Shown here in pieces: positions 1 through 9,617 of a DNA stretch of 64,000 nt. The translations under genes were made by a program, and so were the position numbers. Origin of the DNA: Hyphomicrobiales bacterium (GTDB taxonomy: Bacteria > Pseudomonadota > Alphaproteobacteria > Rhizobiales > Rhizobiaceae); contig UCOA01000109.1 in the NCBI GenBank assembly GCA_900474095.1, forward strand, positions 30,431 through 94,430. The letters are read 5' to 3'. The notes under the pieces are model-generated. The model was not told the origin of the DNA, searched no databases, and was given only the letters and a program-made list of their open reading frames with translations. How positions within the stretch are numbered: the stretch's first letter is position 1; every line of letters begins with the position of its first letter.

Positions 1-22
1 TCACATTCGGAAAGTCAACAAC

Positions 23-2122
23 ATGGCAGATGTCGCAACCCTAGGATTGCAGGTTGAGAGCGCAAGTGTCCGCAAAGGCGCCGATGATCTCAACAAATTG
101 TCCGGGGCTGCAGCCCGTGCTGAAGCGGCCACGGATGGCCTGGCGGGCGCGAACCGCGGCGCAGCCGGGGCCGCTGCTGCCACCGCACACGCGTATGCGA
201 AAGAGGGAGCATCGGCAGCTTCTGCATCGAAGCAACTTGAAATGTTCAATCGGGCAGCGAACCAGAACGCCCGAGGGCCAGTTGGGCGAGGCAATGTGGC
301 GAACCTCGCAGCGCAATTTCAAGACGTGGCGGTCAGCGCGCAGATGGGCATGGGAGCGCTTCAAATTGGCCTGCAGCAGGGTACCCAGCTGGCAGCAGTG
401 ATCGCGACCATGGAAAATCCAGTGCGCGGACTGGCACAGGCTTTCGCGGCAGTGCTATCCCCGGCAAGCCTGTTGACGATTACCCTTGTTTCCCTCGTCG
501 CTGTTGGCATCCAAATGGTCGACTGGCCGAAGCTGGCAGCCTCGGCCCTGCACGCCCTCGCAGACGTGTTGGAAGATATCGCGCCTTATGCGATCGGCGC
601 AGCAGCGGCGTTAGCCTTGCTTTACGCGCCGGCGATCATCGGCGGCATAATCACTGTCATCGCCCTTCTCGGCCGTCTTGCTGTAGCTGCTGTCACTGCA
701 GCGGCCGCGATAATTGCCGTGAACCCGATCGGTGCGTTCGTCCTTGGCATCACGGCCGCTGTCGCCGCCGCGAACATATTCAGGGACGAACTGACGCAAA
801 TATTCGGCCGAGACATCGTGTCTGACGCGAAGAATGGAGTGAACTTCATCGTTGCTGCATTCGTTGGCGGCTTTAATGGGATCAAGGCAATCTGGGGCGC
901 TCTGCCGTCGGTTCTTGGCGATCTCGTCTATTCGACGGTCGCAGGCGTCATCAATGCCATCGAAAGCATGATCAACAGCGCGATAGGTGGGATCAACAAC
1001 CTCATAAATGAAGCGAAGATGGCATCCCTCAAGATCGGGGTGCCTCTGAACGTCGATTTCATCTCGGCTGTAACTATTGATAAGCCAGCAAATCCCTACG
1101 CGGGCGCCACCGAGGCCGCGACAAGTAAACTCCTGGAGGAGATGAAAGCAGCCCAAGGCACCGACTATGTAGGTGGGGTCACGGACGCTATCGCCCGCGG
1201 CGCATCGGCTGCGTCTGACAAGTTGAAGGAACTCGCAAAGGGTCTCACCGACGTCGACGAGAAAGCCAAGAAGAAAGGCAGCGGTAAGACCGACACCGAA
1301 AAGTATTCCGACATTGTCGACGGCGCCGAACGCCGCATTGCCTCGCTTGAAGCGGAAAAGCGCGCAATCGGCATGACGGAAGAAGCGGCGGCGGCCTTGC
1401 GGTACGAAACCGAACTGCTGAACCAAGCCCAGCAGCGTGGAATTACCCTCAGTGATGCCCAGAAAGGCGAACTATCCGCGCTCGCCCAGGTCATGGCCTC
1501 TGTCGGGGCCGAGACCAAGCGGATGGGCGAGGCGATCGAGTTTTCCAAAGATCTGACTAAGGGGTTTCTCGACGACTTTTTCTCCGGCCTCGAAAGCGGA
1601 AAATCCGTCTGGGAATCGTTCGGAGATGCAGCGCTCGGTGTGCTCGACAGGATCGCCGACAAGCTGCTGAATGACCTCGTGGACGCTTTCTTTGAGGTCA
1701 GTAGCGCGGCATCCGGTTCAGGTGGCGGCATCCTCGGCGGCATTCTCAGCCTGTTTGGAGGTGGCGCGGCGTCCGATCCTTGGGCAGGCTTACGCGGGTA
1801 CGCGACAGGGACACCTGCAGCAAGCCCAGGCGTCAAATGGGTTGGTGAGAAAGGCCCGGAACTCGTGCGGTTCAAGGGCGGTGAAGAGGTCATCCCCAAC
1901 CACAAGCTCAGGGCCTCAAACGAGAATGCTCGCGCGGCATCTGCCCAGAACGTGAACTTCAACATGTCACTGGAGGTCAAGGGGACTGGCGACAAGGAAC
2001 TGCTCGAGCAGGCTCGGCAGGGCGCTGCGGCGCAGATGAGCGAGGCGCTGAAAACGTACGACAAAAAGATGCCGGATCGCGTTCAGCAGATTAATCGAAA
2101 CCCGCGGCAGAGAGCATCATGA
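23..2122 (+). CDS. phage tail tape measure protein
   Basis: Tail length tape measure protein of a siphovirus-like prophage, 699 aa. It scaffolds tail assembly and sets tail length. The N-terminus has an Ala/Gly-rich helical stretch with the VANLAAQFQDVAV segment common in lambda-family tape measures. Strongly hydrophobic segments lie at about residues 140-260, and the C-terminal part ends with a GYATGT...GEKGPELVRFKGGEEVIPN segment seen at the end of many such proteins. ATG at 23 fits the family N-terminus, but the frame is open to the window edge, so an earlier start cannot be excluded. It overlaps the next gene by ATGA, which indicates translational coupling. Family assignment is from recognised motifs; the tail-length role is family knowledge. 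Confidence 0.88.
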   Translation: MADVATLGLQVESASVRKGADDLNKLSGAAARAEAATDGLAGANRGAAGAAAATAHAYAKEGASAASASKQLEMFNRAANQNARGPVGRGNVANLAAQFQDVAVSAQMGMGALQIGLQQGTQLAAVIATMENPVRGLAQAFAAVLSPASLLTITLVSLVAVGIQMVDWPKLAASALHALADVLEDIAPYAIGAAAALALLYAPAIIGGIITVIALLGRLAVAAVTAAAAIIAVNPIGAFVLGITAAVAAANIFRDELTQIFGRDIVSDAKNGVNFIVAAFVGGFNGIKAIWGALPSVLGDLVYSTVAGVINAIESMINSAIGGINNLINEAKMASLKIGVPLNVDFISAVTIDKPANPYAGATEAATSKLLEEMKAAQGTDYVGGVTDAIARGASAASDKLKELAKGLTDVDEKAKKKGSGKTDTEKYSDIVDGAERRIASLEAEKRAIGMTEEAAAALRYETELLNQAQQRGITLSDAQKGELSALAQVMASVGAETKRMGEAIEFSKDLTKGFLDDFFSGLESGKSVWESFGDAALGVLDRIADKLLNDLVDAFFEVSSAASGSGGGILGGILSLFGGGAASDPWAGLRGYATGTPAASPGVKWVGEKGPELVRFKGGEEVIPNHKLRASNENARAASAQNVNFNMSLEVKGTGDKELLEQARQGAAAQMSEALKTYDKKMPDRVQQINRNPRQRAS

Positions 2123-2772
2123 CAGTATCGTATCCTTATTCCCTAGCGTTCTTCGCCGACAAGCTCGATATCGCGTCCGTCATCTGGGACATCCAGCGCA
2201 ACGACGAGATGTCGGGCACTGGTGACGGGCGTGTCTGGCAGGCTGAACTCGCTCCACCGCTTTGGATCGGCACGGTCACGCTCAACCGGAAACTGAGCGC
2301 CGAGCTCAAACAGATCGCTGCGATGGTCCGAAAGCTTCACGGGGCGCAGGAGGCGCTTATGCTTTATGACCCGCTGTCGAAGTACCCGCAGTACGATCCG
2401 ACAGGGTCGATCCTCGGCTCCAGCGTCGTTACGATCGGATCGATTGCCTCGAACCGCAGCTCATTGAGCCTTGTGGGCTTGCCCGCGAATTATCGCATCA
2501 CGGTCGGCGACAAAATGTCGATCGCTTTCGGGGCCGGGTTGACGAAGTTCGCCTTTCTGGAGGCGTCGGAGACGATCACCGCGAACGGTTCCGGCACCTC
2601 TGCACAAATTGCTGTGTTTCCGTTCGTTCCGACTGGTGTGGCTGCCGGCGATGAGGTCGTTCTCAAGAAACCGGCGTGTAGGTGCATCATCGTTCCAGGC
2701 AGCCACAACCCTGGAACCGCAGCCGACCTCTTCACTGATGGCGCCGGCTTCAAGGTTATCCAGAAGAAATAG
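2119..2772 (+). CDS. phage minor tail protein (lambda M / GTA gp12 position)
   Basis: 217 aa protein of the tail operon, coupled to the tape measure gene by an ATGA overlap. I recognise no definite domain. It sits directly after the tape measure and before a second minor tail gene, an NlpC/P60-like gene and a J-like gene. This is the place taken by lambda gpM and by the DUF2460 protein of gene transfer agents, so a distal tail role is inferred from gene order. The central part (about residues 95-185) is rich in Gly, Ser, Thr and beta-branched residues, as in tail beta-sandwich proteins. Confidence 0.6.
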   Translation: MTVSYPYSLAFFADKLDIASVIWDIQRNDEMSGTGDGRVWQAELAPPLWIGTVTLNRKLSAELKQIAAMVRKLHGAQEALMLYDPLSKYPQYDPTGSILGSSVVTIGSIASNRSSLSLVGLPANYRITVGDKMSIAFGAGLTKFAFLEASETITANGSGTSAQIAVFPFVPTGVAAGDEVVLKKPACRCIIVPGSHNPGTAADLFTDGAGFKVIQKK

Positions 2773-2774
2773 CC

Positions 2775-3398
2775 ATGAGAAACAGCGCGACGGCATTCAA
2801 CAACGCGATGGCGATCGCGGAAGACACTGGACTTGCGCCTCGGCAATTCGTCTATGTCAAGAACGTCAAGCCTTTTGGCGGCGGACCTGCGGAATCCTTC
2901 GGCTTCTGGTCGGGCGATGAAGACGCGATTTTCACGGTGGTCGACGGCGAAACCGGATTGCCGGTCGACCGGACTTACTACGGCGCCGCCAACATGGTGG
3001 TCGATAATATTCCCCGTGTTTCCGACATGACGATCCAGTCGATCCAGATCGAGGTCAGCCAGATCGCAACGGCGACCGAGCTTGTGGTGCGTGGATACGA
3101 TGTGCGTCTGGCCAAGGTCGAGATCCACGAAATGGCGCTCGATCCGGCGAGCCGGCTGCCAATTTCGGACCCAGAAGTTATCTTTCTCGGCCAGATCGAC
3201 GGTGCGCCGATCGAGACTCCGAGCGCCGGCGAGAATGGTGCGATCACCTTCTCTATCAACTCCGATGCCATGTCGATGCTTGCTCGGGTCAATCCGCGCA
3301 AGTCGTCCTTTCAGAGCCAGAAACGGCGCTCGGATGACAGATGGGGCAAATATGCCGGCACGGTGAAGAACTGGCAGATCAAGTGGGGACCGCAATGA
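2775..3398 (+). CDS. phage minor tail protein (lambda L / GTA gp13 position)
   Basis: 207 aa protein 2 bp after the previous tail gene and overlapping the next by ATGA. By order it is the counterpart of lambda gpL or the DUF2163 protein of gene transfer agents. I do not see the cysteine cluster usual in BR0599-type relatives; only the C-terminal KRRSDDRWGKYAGTVKNW stretch looks conserved-like. Function as a tail tip component is an inference from synteny. Confidence 0.55.
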   Translation: MRNSATAFNNAMAIAEDTGLAPRQFVYVKNVKPFGGGPAESFGFWSGDEDAIFTVVDGETGLPVDRTYYGAANMVVDNIPRVSDMTIQSIQIEVSQIATATELVVRGYDVRLAKVEIHEMALDPASRLPISDPEVIFLGQIDGAPIETPSAGENGAITFSINSDAMSMLARVNPRKSSFQSQKRRSDDRWGKYAGTVKNWQIKWGPQ

Positions 3399-3814
3399 TG
3401 CAGAGGCTTCCGAAATGGCGAGGCCGGTTCGAGGCGGTGATCGACGAGCTGAAGTCGAAGCCGTTTTCGTGGGGCGATCACGATTGCGGGCCTGGCCTGG
3501 TCGGAAATGTTGTGAACGCCATTACCGGCGAGGATCCCGCTAAGCCCTATCGTGGCAAGTATTTCGACGCCAAAGGGGCGCTGCGGATCATCAAGAGGAA
3601 GGGCTTCGCCAATCTCGGTGACATGGTCGCCTCGATGCTGCCAGAGATCCACCCCTCGCAAGCGAAAATTGGCGACATCGGCGCCATCAAGACGGACAGC
3701 GCCTTCGGTTATGCCCTCGGCGTCGTCAACGGCGAGCGGGTGTTCGTGCTGATGGAAGACGGCATCGGGACCGTGGACCTCCTTCGATGCGAACGAGCCT
3801 TTAAGGTCGGATGA
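3395..3814 (+). CDS. DUF6950/NlpC-P60-like tail tip protein
   Basis: 139 aa protein starting at the ATG at 3395, which overlaps the previous stop (ATGA). An upstream start at 3341 would overlap the preceding gene heavily and is rejected. The SWGDHDCGPG motif near residue 28 followed by a KPYRGKYFD segment matches the DUF6950 family of small phage proteins related to NlpC/P60 cysteine peptidases. Cys in HDC would be the nucleophile. In lambda (gpK) and gene transfer agents (gp14) the gene before the tip protein is such a peptidase, thought to act on peptidoglycan at tail entry. Activity here is inferred. Confidence 0.65.
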   Translation: MMQRLPKWRGRFEAVIDELKSKPFSWGDHDCGPGLVGNVVNAITGEDPAKPYRGKYFDAKGALRIIKRKGFANLGDMVASMLPEIHPSQAKIGDIGAIKTDSAFGYALGVVNGERVFVLMEDGIGTVDLLRCERAFKVG

Positions 3815-6639
3815 ATTTCATGAAATTGATATGCACTGCGCTGACGATGATTTGGTTCATCCTGTCAGGGGCGGAGCTTGCCAACGGCGAGCCTGTCACG
3901 GCTGCCATTTTCGGCGCGGCATTTGCTTCATCGTTTGCCGGCCAGTTGGCCACACTGGGTCTTGGTCTCGCCTTCAACTTCGGCGTCGGTCTGATCCAGA
4001 AGGCCAAGGCCAAAAGGAAAGCCAAGGAGCAAACACGGGGCATTTCGTTCGAACTGCAGGTCGGCGACGACCAGCCAATGTCCTTCACGCTGGGGAAATA
4101 TGCATCCGGCGGCCGTCGCAAATATACCGGCATCCATGGTCAGAACGGCCGCTATTTCGTCGACGTGATCGAGCTTGGCAACCTGCCTTGCCCGGGTCTG
4201 CCGGAGTTCTGGGTCAATGATGAGAAGGTCGCGGTCGATTGGGAAAACCCGAATCCGAACGGCTTCGGCTATCCAGTTCCGGAGTTCGGCAGCGACGGCA
4301 CGGATCGCCTCTGGATCATCTATCACGATGGCACGCAGACGAGCGCTGACGCCTACCTGCTAGACAAGTTCGGTTCGGAGCCGGATCGTCCGTGGTCATC
4401 GGACATGATCGGCCGCGGCTGCCCCTACATCATCGTCACGGCGCGCTTCAATCCGGAGATCTTTTCCAGCGTTCCGACCGTTCTGACGGAAATGCCGGTG
4501 CGGCCAGTTTATGACCTGCGCAATGACAGCACCAACGGCGGCAGCGGTTCGCATCGCTGGGATAATCCAGCGACCTGGGAGCCGAGCGAAAACCCGATCA
4601 TCAACACCTATAACATCGTGCGCGGCATCTATTACGGTGACGAGTGGGTTTATGGCGGCCAGAACCTGGCTGCCTTCCGCCTGCCTGCCTCCAACTGGAT
4701 TGCGGCCGCCAACGAATGCGACGTCGATATTGCGCTGAGCGCAGGCGGCACGGAAAAGCAGTTTCGCTGCGGCTATGAGGTGTTCTGCGACGTCGAGCCC
4801 CTAACAGTCATCGAGGAGCTGCTGCAGGCCTGTAACGGTCGAATGGCCGAAGTGGGCGGCATCTTCAAGGTTCTAGTCGGGGCGCCGGGCGCCGCGGTCT
4901 ATTCCTTCACCGATGAAGACGTGCTGGTGACCGAGGGGCAATCGGTCAACCCATTCCCGCCCTTCAGCGACACGCATAACGGGATCGAGGCGACCTATCC
5001 CGAGCCGGCCGAGAAATGGGCAACGAAGGACGCTCCGGCGCGCTATTCGTCGACCTATATGGAAGCCGATCTGGGACAAGAGCTGGTCGTCGGCGTCGAG
5101 TTCGAGGCTTGCCCGTTCAAGACGCAGGTGCAGCGCCTGATGAAAACGATGCTGAAGGAAGAGCGTCGTTTCCGCACGCATGAATTTTACCTGCCGCCGA
5201 GCGCCAGGCGACTTGAGCCGAATGACGTCGTTTCGTGGTCCTCTGACCGCAATGGCTACATCAATAAGAAATTCTTCGTCGTTCGAGTGATCGGACGCCG
5301 GTCCTTCAATCAACTGGTCAGCCTGAAGGAAATAGACCCGAGCGACTACGATTGGGAGGCATCCGAGGAGCTTCCGACCGTTGTGGGGCCGGTCAAGCCA
5401 ATCACGCCAGATCCACAGCCCATGACGGGATGGACGGCTGCTGGTTACACAGTCCTGGACTCGAACGGCAATCCCCGCCGTCCGGGGATCAAGGTGACGG
5501 CGGCGGCAGATCTCGACGACGTCAAGAATGTGCGCATACAGGTCCGGCTCAAGTCGAGTGGCGCGGTGGTATTCGATAGCGATGCATCGCCCTATGGCTC
5601 GCCTTTTGAATGGATCATCAGCGGGCAGTGGACCTTGCCGAACACGCTTTACCAAGCGCGCGGTCGGCTTATCCCGCACACCAGCCGGGAAACGCTGTGG
5701 TCTTCCTGGCTGGATGTCACGACACCCAACGTTCTGCTGGGCGGAGACGACATCTATTTGCCCGGCGTTATCGAGGACCTGCAAGATTACCTGGATGGAT
5801 CCACGGCGTTCATTCGCGAGGGCTTGCGCCAGACGATGCTTGAGCAACAGCGTCTTGCGCGTCTGGATATCGACAAGGATATCGTTGCCTACACATCGCG
5901 CCAATCCATCCGAACGGAAGCGACGGCGACGACGCAAACGACGATCGGTATTGCCAAGGCCTATGCGGTTGAACAGATCGATGTGGCGACAGGGCCGACC
6001 TCCGCGCTTGCGCGGCGAACAACGACCCTTGAAGCAACGCTACCGACCCTCGCGACAAACGCCGCCCTTGCGGTGACGGCAACTGCCCTTGATGCTTTGG
6101 TTGTCAGGGTGGCGAACGCCGAGGGAAACATCACGGCGATCGCCTTGGACATCACCTCGCTTGAGGCGACGATCCCGACTTTGGCCACCGCCTCGGCTCT
6201 GTCGTCGCTACAGGCCCAGGTAAACCTGATCGATGGTGTTGTAGACGCGCAGGCGCAAGCGATCACATCGATCACGGCGGGGCAGGTCGGTGGCGACATC
6301 GCGACGGCAAACTTTCGAATGCAGGTTACGGCTGGACCTTCCGGCTATGCTTCGCGGATCGCGATGGAGGCGAGAACGGGGGGCGCAGGTGCATGGCGTG
6401 CCGCTGGCTGGTCTCTTGACGTCCCTGCGTCGGCATCAAGCCCTACACGCTTCAATGTCACAGCGGATCAGTTCTCCATCACCAACGGAACGAACATTGA
6501 AAACCCGTTCGTTTTTCAGAGCGGTGTTGCGACCTTGAATGTCGCCAACATCGGCACGGTGAACTCCGGGCGTTTGCTGGCCTTGAACGGCAAGATGGAC
6601 ATCAACCTGAACAACGGGACGATCGAGATCTACAGCTAA
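3811..6639 (+). CDS. J-like phage tail tip / host specificity protein
   Basis: 942 aa tail tip attachment protein. Coupled to the preceding gene by ATGA at 3811. The N-terminus contains a hydrophobic Ala/Gly-rich stretch (about residues 25-65) followed by a basic patch. The middle (about 80-520) has features of TipJ-type proteins: a tip domain with the segment NIVRGIYYGDEWVYGG, then hub-like beta domains. The C-terminal third carries Ala/Thr-rich repeats (residues about 690-830, pattern TLEATLPTLA / SLEATIPTLA) likely to form a trimeric fibrous stalk, and ends in a small beta domain. Its large size and place after the NlpC-like gene agree with lambda gpJ. Receptor choice is inferred. Confidence 0.8.
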   Translation: MNFMKLICTALTMIWFILSGAELANGEPVTAAIFGAAFASSFAGQLATLGLGLAFNFGVGLIQKAKAKRKAKEQTRGISFELQVGDDQPMSFTLGKYASGGRRKYTGIHGQNGRYFVDVIELGNLPCPGLPEFWVNDEKVAVDWENPNPNGFGYPVPEFGSDGTDRLWIIYHDGTQTSADAYLLDKFGSEPDRPWSSDMIGRGCPYIIVTARFNPEIFSSVPTVLTEMPVRPVYDLRNDSTNGGSGSHRWDNPATWEPSENPIINTYNIVRGIYYGDEWVYGGQNLAAFRLPASNWIAAANECDVDIALSAGGTEKQFRCGYEVFCDVEPLTVIEELLQACNGRMAEVGGIFKVLVGAPGAAVYSFTDEDVLVTEGQSVNPFPPFSDTHNGIEATYPEPAEKWATKDAPARYSSTYMEADLGQELVVGVEFEACPFKTQVQRLMKTMLKEERRFRTHEFYLPPSARRLEPNDVVSWSSDRNGYINKKFFVVRVIGRRSFNQLVSLKEIDPSDYDWEASEELPTVVGPVKPITPDPQPMTGWTAAGYTVLDSNGNPRRPGIKVTAAADLDDVKNVRIQVRLKSSGAVVFDSDASPYGSPFEWIISGQWTLPNTLYQARGRLIPHTSRETLWSSWLDVTTPNVLLGGDDIYLPGVIEDLQDYLDGSTAFIREGLRQTMLEQQRLARLDIDKDIVAYTSRQSIRTEATATTQTTIGIAKAYAVEQIDVATGPTSALARRTTTLEATLPTLATNAALAVTATALDALVVRVANAEGNITAIALDITSLEATIPTLATASALSSLQAQVNLIDGVVDAQAQAITSITAGQVGGDIATANFRMQVTAGPSGYASRIAMEARTGGAGAWRAAGWSLDVPASASSPTRFNVTADQFSITNGTNIENPFVFQSGVATLNVANIGTVNSGRLLALNGKMDINLNNGTIEIYS

Positions 6640-6650
6640 GCGGAGGCCGC

Positions 6651-8147
6651 ATGCCCAGAACACTGATCGGGGTCGACAGCACCGGTATCGGCTGCATCAA
6701 GATCATGAAGTCTAATTCAGACGATCCGCGAACGACCGCCGACACGGCGCGATCGAAATTTCTCTACAATTCGAAATTCGACGTCCAGCCACACATCTGG
6801 GGATTTCGGGATTTCAATGCGAATACGGCAAGCTTGACCTATGCACCTTCAGGCAGCAATTCGAGCAACTATGAGTATGCGACGGAGCAGGGCCTGTACT
6901 ACGTCAGAAATACGCTTTTTGACGGGCTGCAATACAACATGCCAGTCTTCGACGTGAAGATGGTTCGCAATGCCACCTGGCCAGTGCTTCGCTATAAGCA
7001 GAACATCGTCACCCGGAAATGGTCAGGCAAATATTACAATGACAACGGCGGGTATTACGCCACCCTGGGCGCCTCAATCGAGCCTTGGTGTTCGAATTTC
7101 GCATCTGGGATTGGTGCTTTTGGGACGCTCGCTTACGGATGGTTCGTTGAAGCGACGACGGTGGATGACAATGACGATTACAACAAAGACGAAAGCCGCC
7201 GTCAGACCGTCGTGATCTGGAACCTGCCCGGCAACAGCGGGGCAATCACTGACGCGCAGCCGACGACACCAACTGCGGGCAAACGTGCTGTCCGCATCAC
7301 CTCTACGTCGCTCAAGATCGCCAAGCCGGGCTATGACGCGGCTACCGCGACCGGAACGCAGCTTGCCTTCGACAGCACGCGGAACGGCGTGAAGATTATT
7401 GCCGCCGCCGATGTCTCCATGCCGACCGGGAATAGCGAATACGACACGGGTATAGATCTCCCCGACGACGTTCTAGCCGATGTGCATTTCTACGAGACGG
7501 GAAGCGTCTATTACCCATCGAACCCGCAAAATCTGGAGTTCGGCGCGGACTACTATTTCTCCGGGACAAAGATCAAGTTTGTAAACGGGAAAGGCGCCGG
7601 CCGAGCGAGGTTCATGATCTACGCCAGGGACGGAAGCGCCCCTTCGTCTGGAAGCAACAAGGTGCTGCGCCAAACGACAATTGACGGCGTCGAGGTCGTG
7701 CAATTCCTGCGGCCCGGCTCCGGGCTGGTGCCGAAATTTGCAGATATCGTCATCGATAGCCGCTGGCCAGCGGTGCAGTTGCTTGCCGAGGGCTATTTCG
7801 CCGTTGGAACCGGCGCGCTTACCCAGGTGATCAACGTCTCGAACGCTTCTGGCATGTTTCTCATGGTGAAATACATGACGGTTCACGGCGCCGGCGCAAC
7901 GCAACACGGTTCGTTCTCGTCGGCCGTCCGAATGCCCTACGTAAAGACACTGGTCAGGACGGGTGGTCAGGCGGGCGATTGCACCTACGCCCGGATCATC
8001 GGCACTCAGGTGACGTTCTTCACGTTCCGCGGAAATCCAGGTGATGTCTATCTCGACGCAAACGCGAGCGGGCATCCGGAGGTCACCGAAGCTGTCCAAG
8101 TCCCGGTGACGGGCATCCGCTACTACATTTTCGGCATCCCGGCTTGA
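6651..8147 (+). CDS. phage structural protein of unknown family
   Basis: 498 aa protein with GGAGG five bases before its ATG. It follows the tail tip gene by 11 bp and is transcribed with it. No family is recognised. Composition is rich in Tyr, Asn, Gly and Ser with alternating beta-like segments and only two cysteines, which suits an extended virion surface or fibre protein. It may be a tail fibre or a second receptor-binding protein; this is inferred from position between the J-like gene and the fibre genes. Confidence 0.55.
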   Translation: MPRTLIGVDSTGIGCIKIMKSNSDDPRTTADTARSKFLYNSKFDVQPHIWGFRDFNANTASLTYAPSGSNSSNYEYATEQGLYYVRNTLFDGLQYNMPVFDVKMVRNATWPVLRYKQNIVTRKWSGKYYNDNGGYYATLGASIEPWCSNFASGIGAFGTLAYGWFVEATTVDDNDDYNKDESRRQTVVIWNLPGNSGAITDAQPTTPTAGKRAVRITSTSLKIAKPGYDAATATGTQLAFDSTRNGVKIIAAADVSMPTGNSEYDTGIDLPDDVLADVHFYETGSVYYPSNPQNLEFGADYYFSGTKIKFVNGKGAGRARFMIYARDGSAPSSGSNKVLRQTTIDGVEVVQFLRPGSGLVPKFADIVIDSRWPAVQLLAEGYFAVGTGALTQVINVSNASGMFLMVKYMTVHGAGATQHGSFSSAVRMPYVKTLVRTGGQAGDCTYARIIGTQVTFFTFRGNPGDVYLDANASGHPEVTEAVQVPVTGIRYYIFGIPA

Positions 8148-8166
8148 CGTCCGGAAAGGAAAAATC

Positions 8167-8484
8167 ATGCAAAACAAGATCGCCGTCAGCGCCGATATCT
8201 ATGCGGCGGAAATGGCTGCCCTTTCTGATTTTTATCGCAATCGCACGCTTGTGCATGCGCAGCAGCTTGCAGACGTGACGAAGGGCTTTCACGAGACCTC
8301 AGATCTCGTCGCCGAGCTTCGCGAGCAGATCGAGATTATGCCGAAGCCGGATCCGCTCGAGGAAAATAACAGGGAACTTGCGGCGCTGTTGCGGGCGTTT
8401 GTCGCTGAGGGTGTCGTCGTACGCGGCGCTGTTGAAAAACTCGTCCTGGGTGCCAAGAGCATCATGTCGCGGGGTGGCGAATAA
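8167..8484 (+). CDS. small phage protein of unknown function
   Basis: 105 aa, mostly helical by composition, no domain recognised. An AAAGGA ribosome binding site stands a few bases before the ATG. The stop overlaps the start of the fibre gene (TAATG at 8482-8486), so the two are probably translationally coupled. Possibly a fibre-associated or assembly helper protein, judged only from the neighbours. Confidence 0.6.
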   Translation: MQNKIAVSADIYAAEMAALSDFYRNRTLVHAQQLADVTKGFHETSDLVAELREQIEIMPKPDPLEENNRELAALLRAFVAEGVVVRGAVEKLVLGAKSIMSRGGE

Positions 8485-9617
8485 TGGCCGTCATCCTTCC
8501 AAGCGTCTACAAGGACGGCACGGCGACCGTAGCCAACGGGGGAATTGCGGTTACCGGTGTGGGCACGCTTTGGGCGCAAGCGGTGTTGCCCGGCGACTTC
8601 TTCGGTGTCCACAAAGGCTATGCGATCCGCATCGCATCGGTCGAAAGCAATACCGCGCTCACGCTGTCAAATCCGTGGCCAGGCACGGCGCAGACGACGG
8701 CCGCCTACGAGATCATGCTCCAGAGCGATATCGCGCGCGTGCAGGAAAGCACCCGCCAGCTTCTGATCCTCCTCATGGGCGGGAATATCAACGCCTTCGC
8801 CGGCCTGACCGGTGCTGCGGACAAGGCGCCGTATTTTACCGGTTCCGGCACGATGGCGCTCACGGACCTCAAGACGAAGGGCCGGGATATCGCTGCATCC
8901 GAAACCCTGACGGCGTTGCTTGCCAAGCTTGGCCCGGCGCATGGGGGCGTCATGCGAGCGCCTAGCTTGTCAGACGTGGCAATGGTTGATGGCGACTTCA
9001 ATACACTCACTTATCCGGGCGCATACGAAATAAGCGGCAGTTGGGCGAACGGCCCTACATCTGCGGCGGCCACGACATACACGGGCATGGTGATTGTTTA
9101 CAAGCGTTCAGATAACGCTGGTTACTGGCAGGTTTGGCGCAGCGCTTCCACGGGCCGAACTTCGAAGCGCTTTACCTCTACGACCAACGCGGCAAGCTGG
9201 CCTAACGCATGGATATCAATTGAACACCAAATGGCGGGCACTGTCAGTCAGTCAGGCGGCGTTCCTACGGGTGCGATCATTGAAAAGGGTAACAGCGCAA
9301 ACGGCGAATATGTCAAGTTTGGGGACGGGACGCTTATTTGCATGATGGGACTGGACATGTCGGGGCAAGCTATAGCCACGGCGCGAGGGGCTTTGTTTGG
9401 GAGTGCTCAATTCACTTGGACGTATCCGGCTGCGTTTGCAATCTTCACGCCGAAGATTACTTACGATTTCGAGCGCAATGACGGCGGCATCCTCGGCGGT
9501 GGCAGTTCTCTTCTGAAATCGCTCACGACGCTTAATTTTCATGTCTGGAATTCGTCTTCCAACCCTGCTGGTAACAACAAACTGGTCGGTCTTAGTGCCG
9601 TCGGGAGGTGGTACTAA
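8484..9617 (+). CDS. tail fibre protein with pyocin-knob-like domain
   Basis: 377 aa. Residues 1-80 form a Gly/Thr-rich N-terminal domain (GTATVANGGIAVTGVGTLW) like those anchoring fibres. Residues about 170-250 show the pyocin-knob pattern: DGDFNTLTYPGAYEISG, then a WQVWRSASTG segment and a WISI end. The C-terminal 110 residues begin GEYVKFGDGTLIC, a common start of receptor-binding fibre tips, and end in Trp-Tyr. It likely binds a host surface glycan. The start overlaps the previous stop by one base and the stop overlaps the next start by one base, so the fibre genes form a tightly coupled set. Confidence 0.75.
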   Translation: MAVILPSVYKDGTATVANGGIAVTGVGTLWAQAVLPGDFFGVHKGYAIRIASVESNTALTLSNPWPGTAQTTAAYEIMLQSDIARVQESTRQLLILLMGGNINAFAGLTGAADKAPYFTGSGTMALTDLKTKGRDIAASETLTALLAKLGPAHGGVMRAPSLSDVAMVDGDFNTLTYPGAYEISGSWANGPTSAAATTYTGMVIVYKRSDNAGYWQVWRSASTGRTSKRFTSTTNAASWPNAWISIEHQMAGTVSQSGGVPTGAIIEKGNSANGEYVKFGDGTLICMMGLDMSGQAIATARGALFGSAQFTWTYPAAFAIFTPKITYDFERNDGGILGGGSSLLKSLTTLNFHVWNSSSNPAGNNKLVGLSAVGRWY

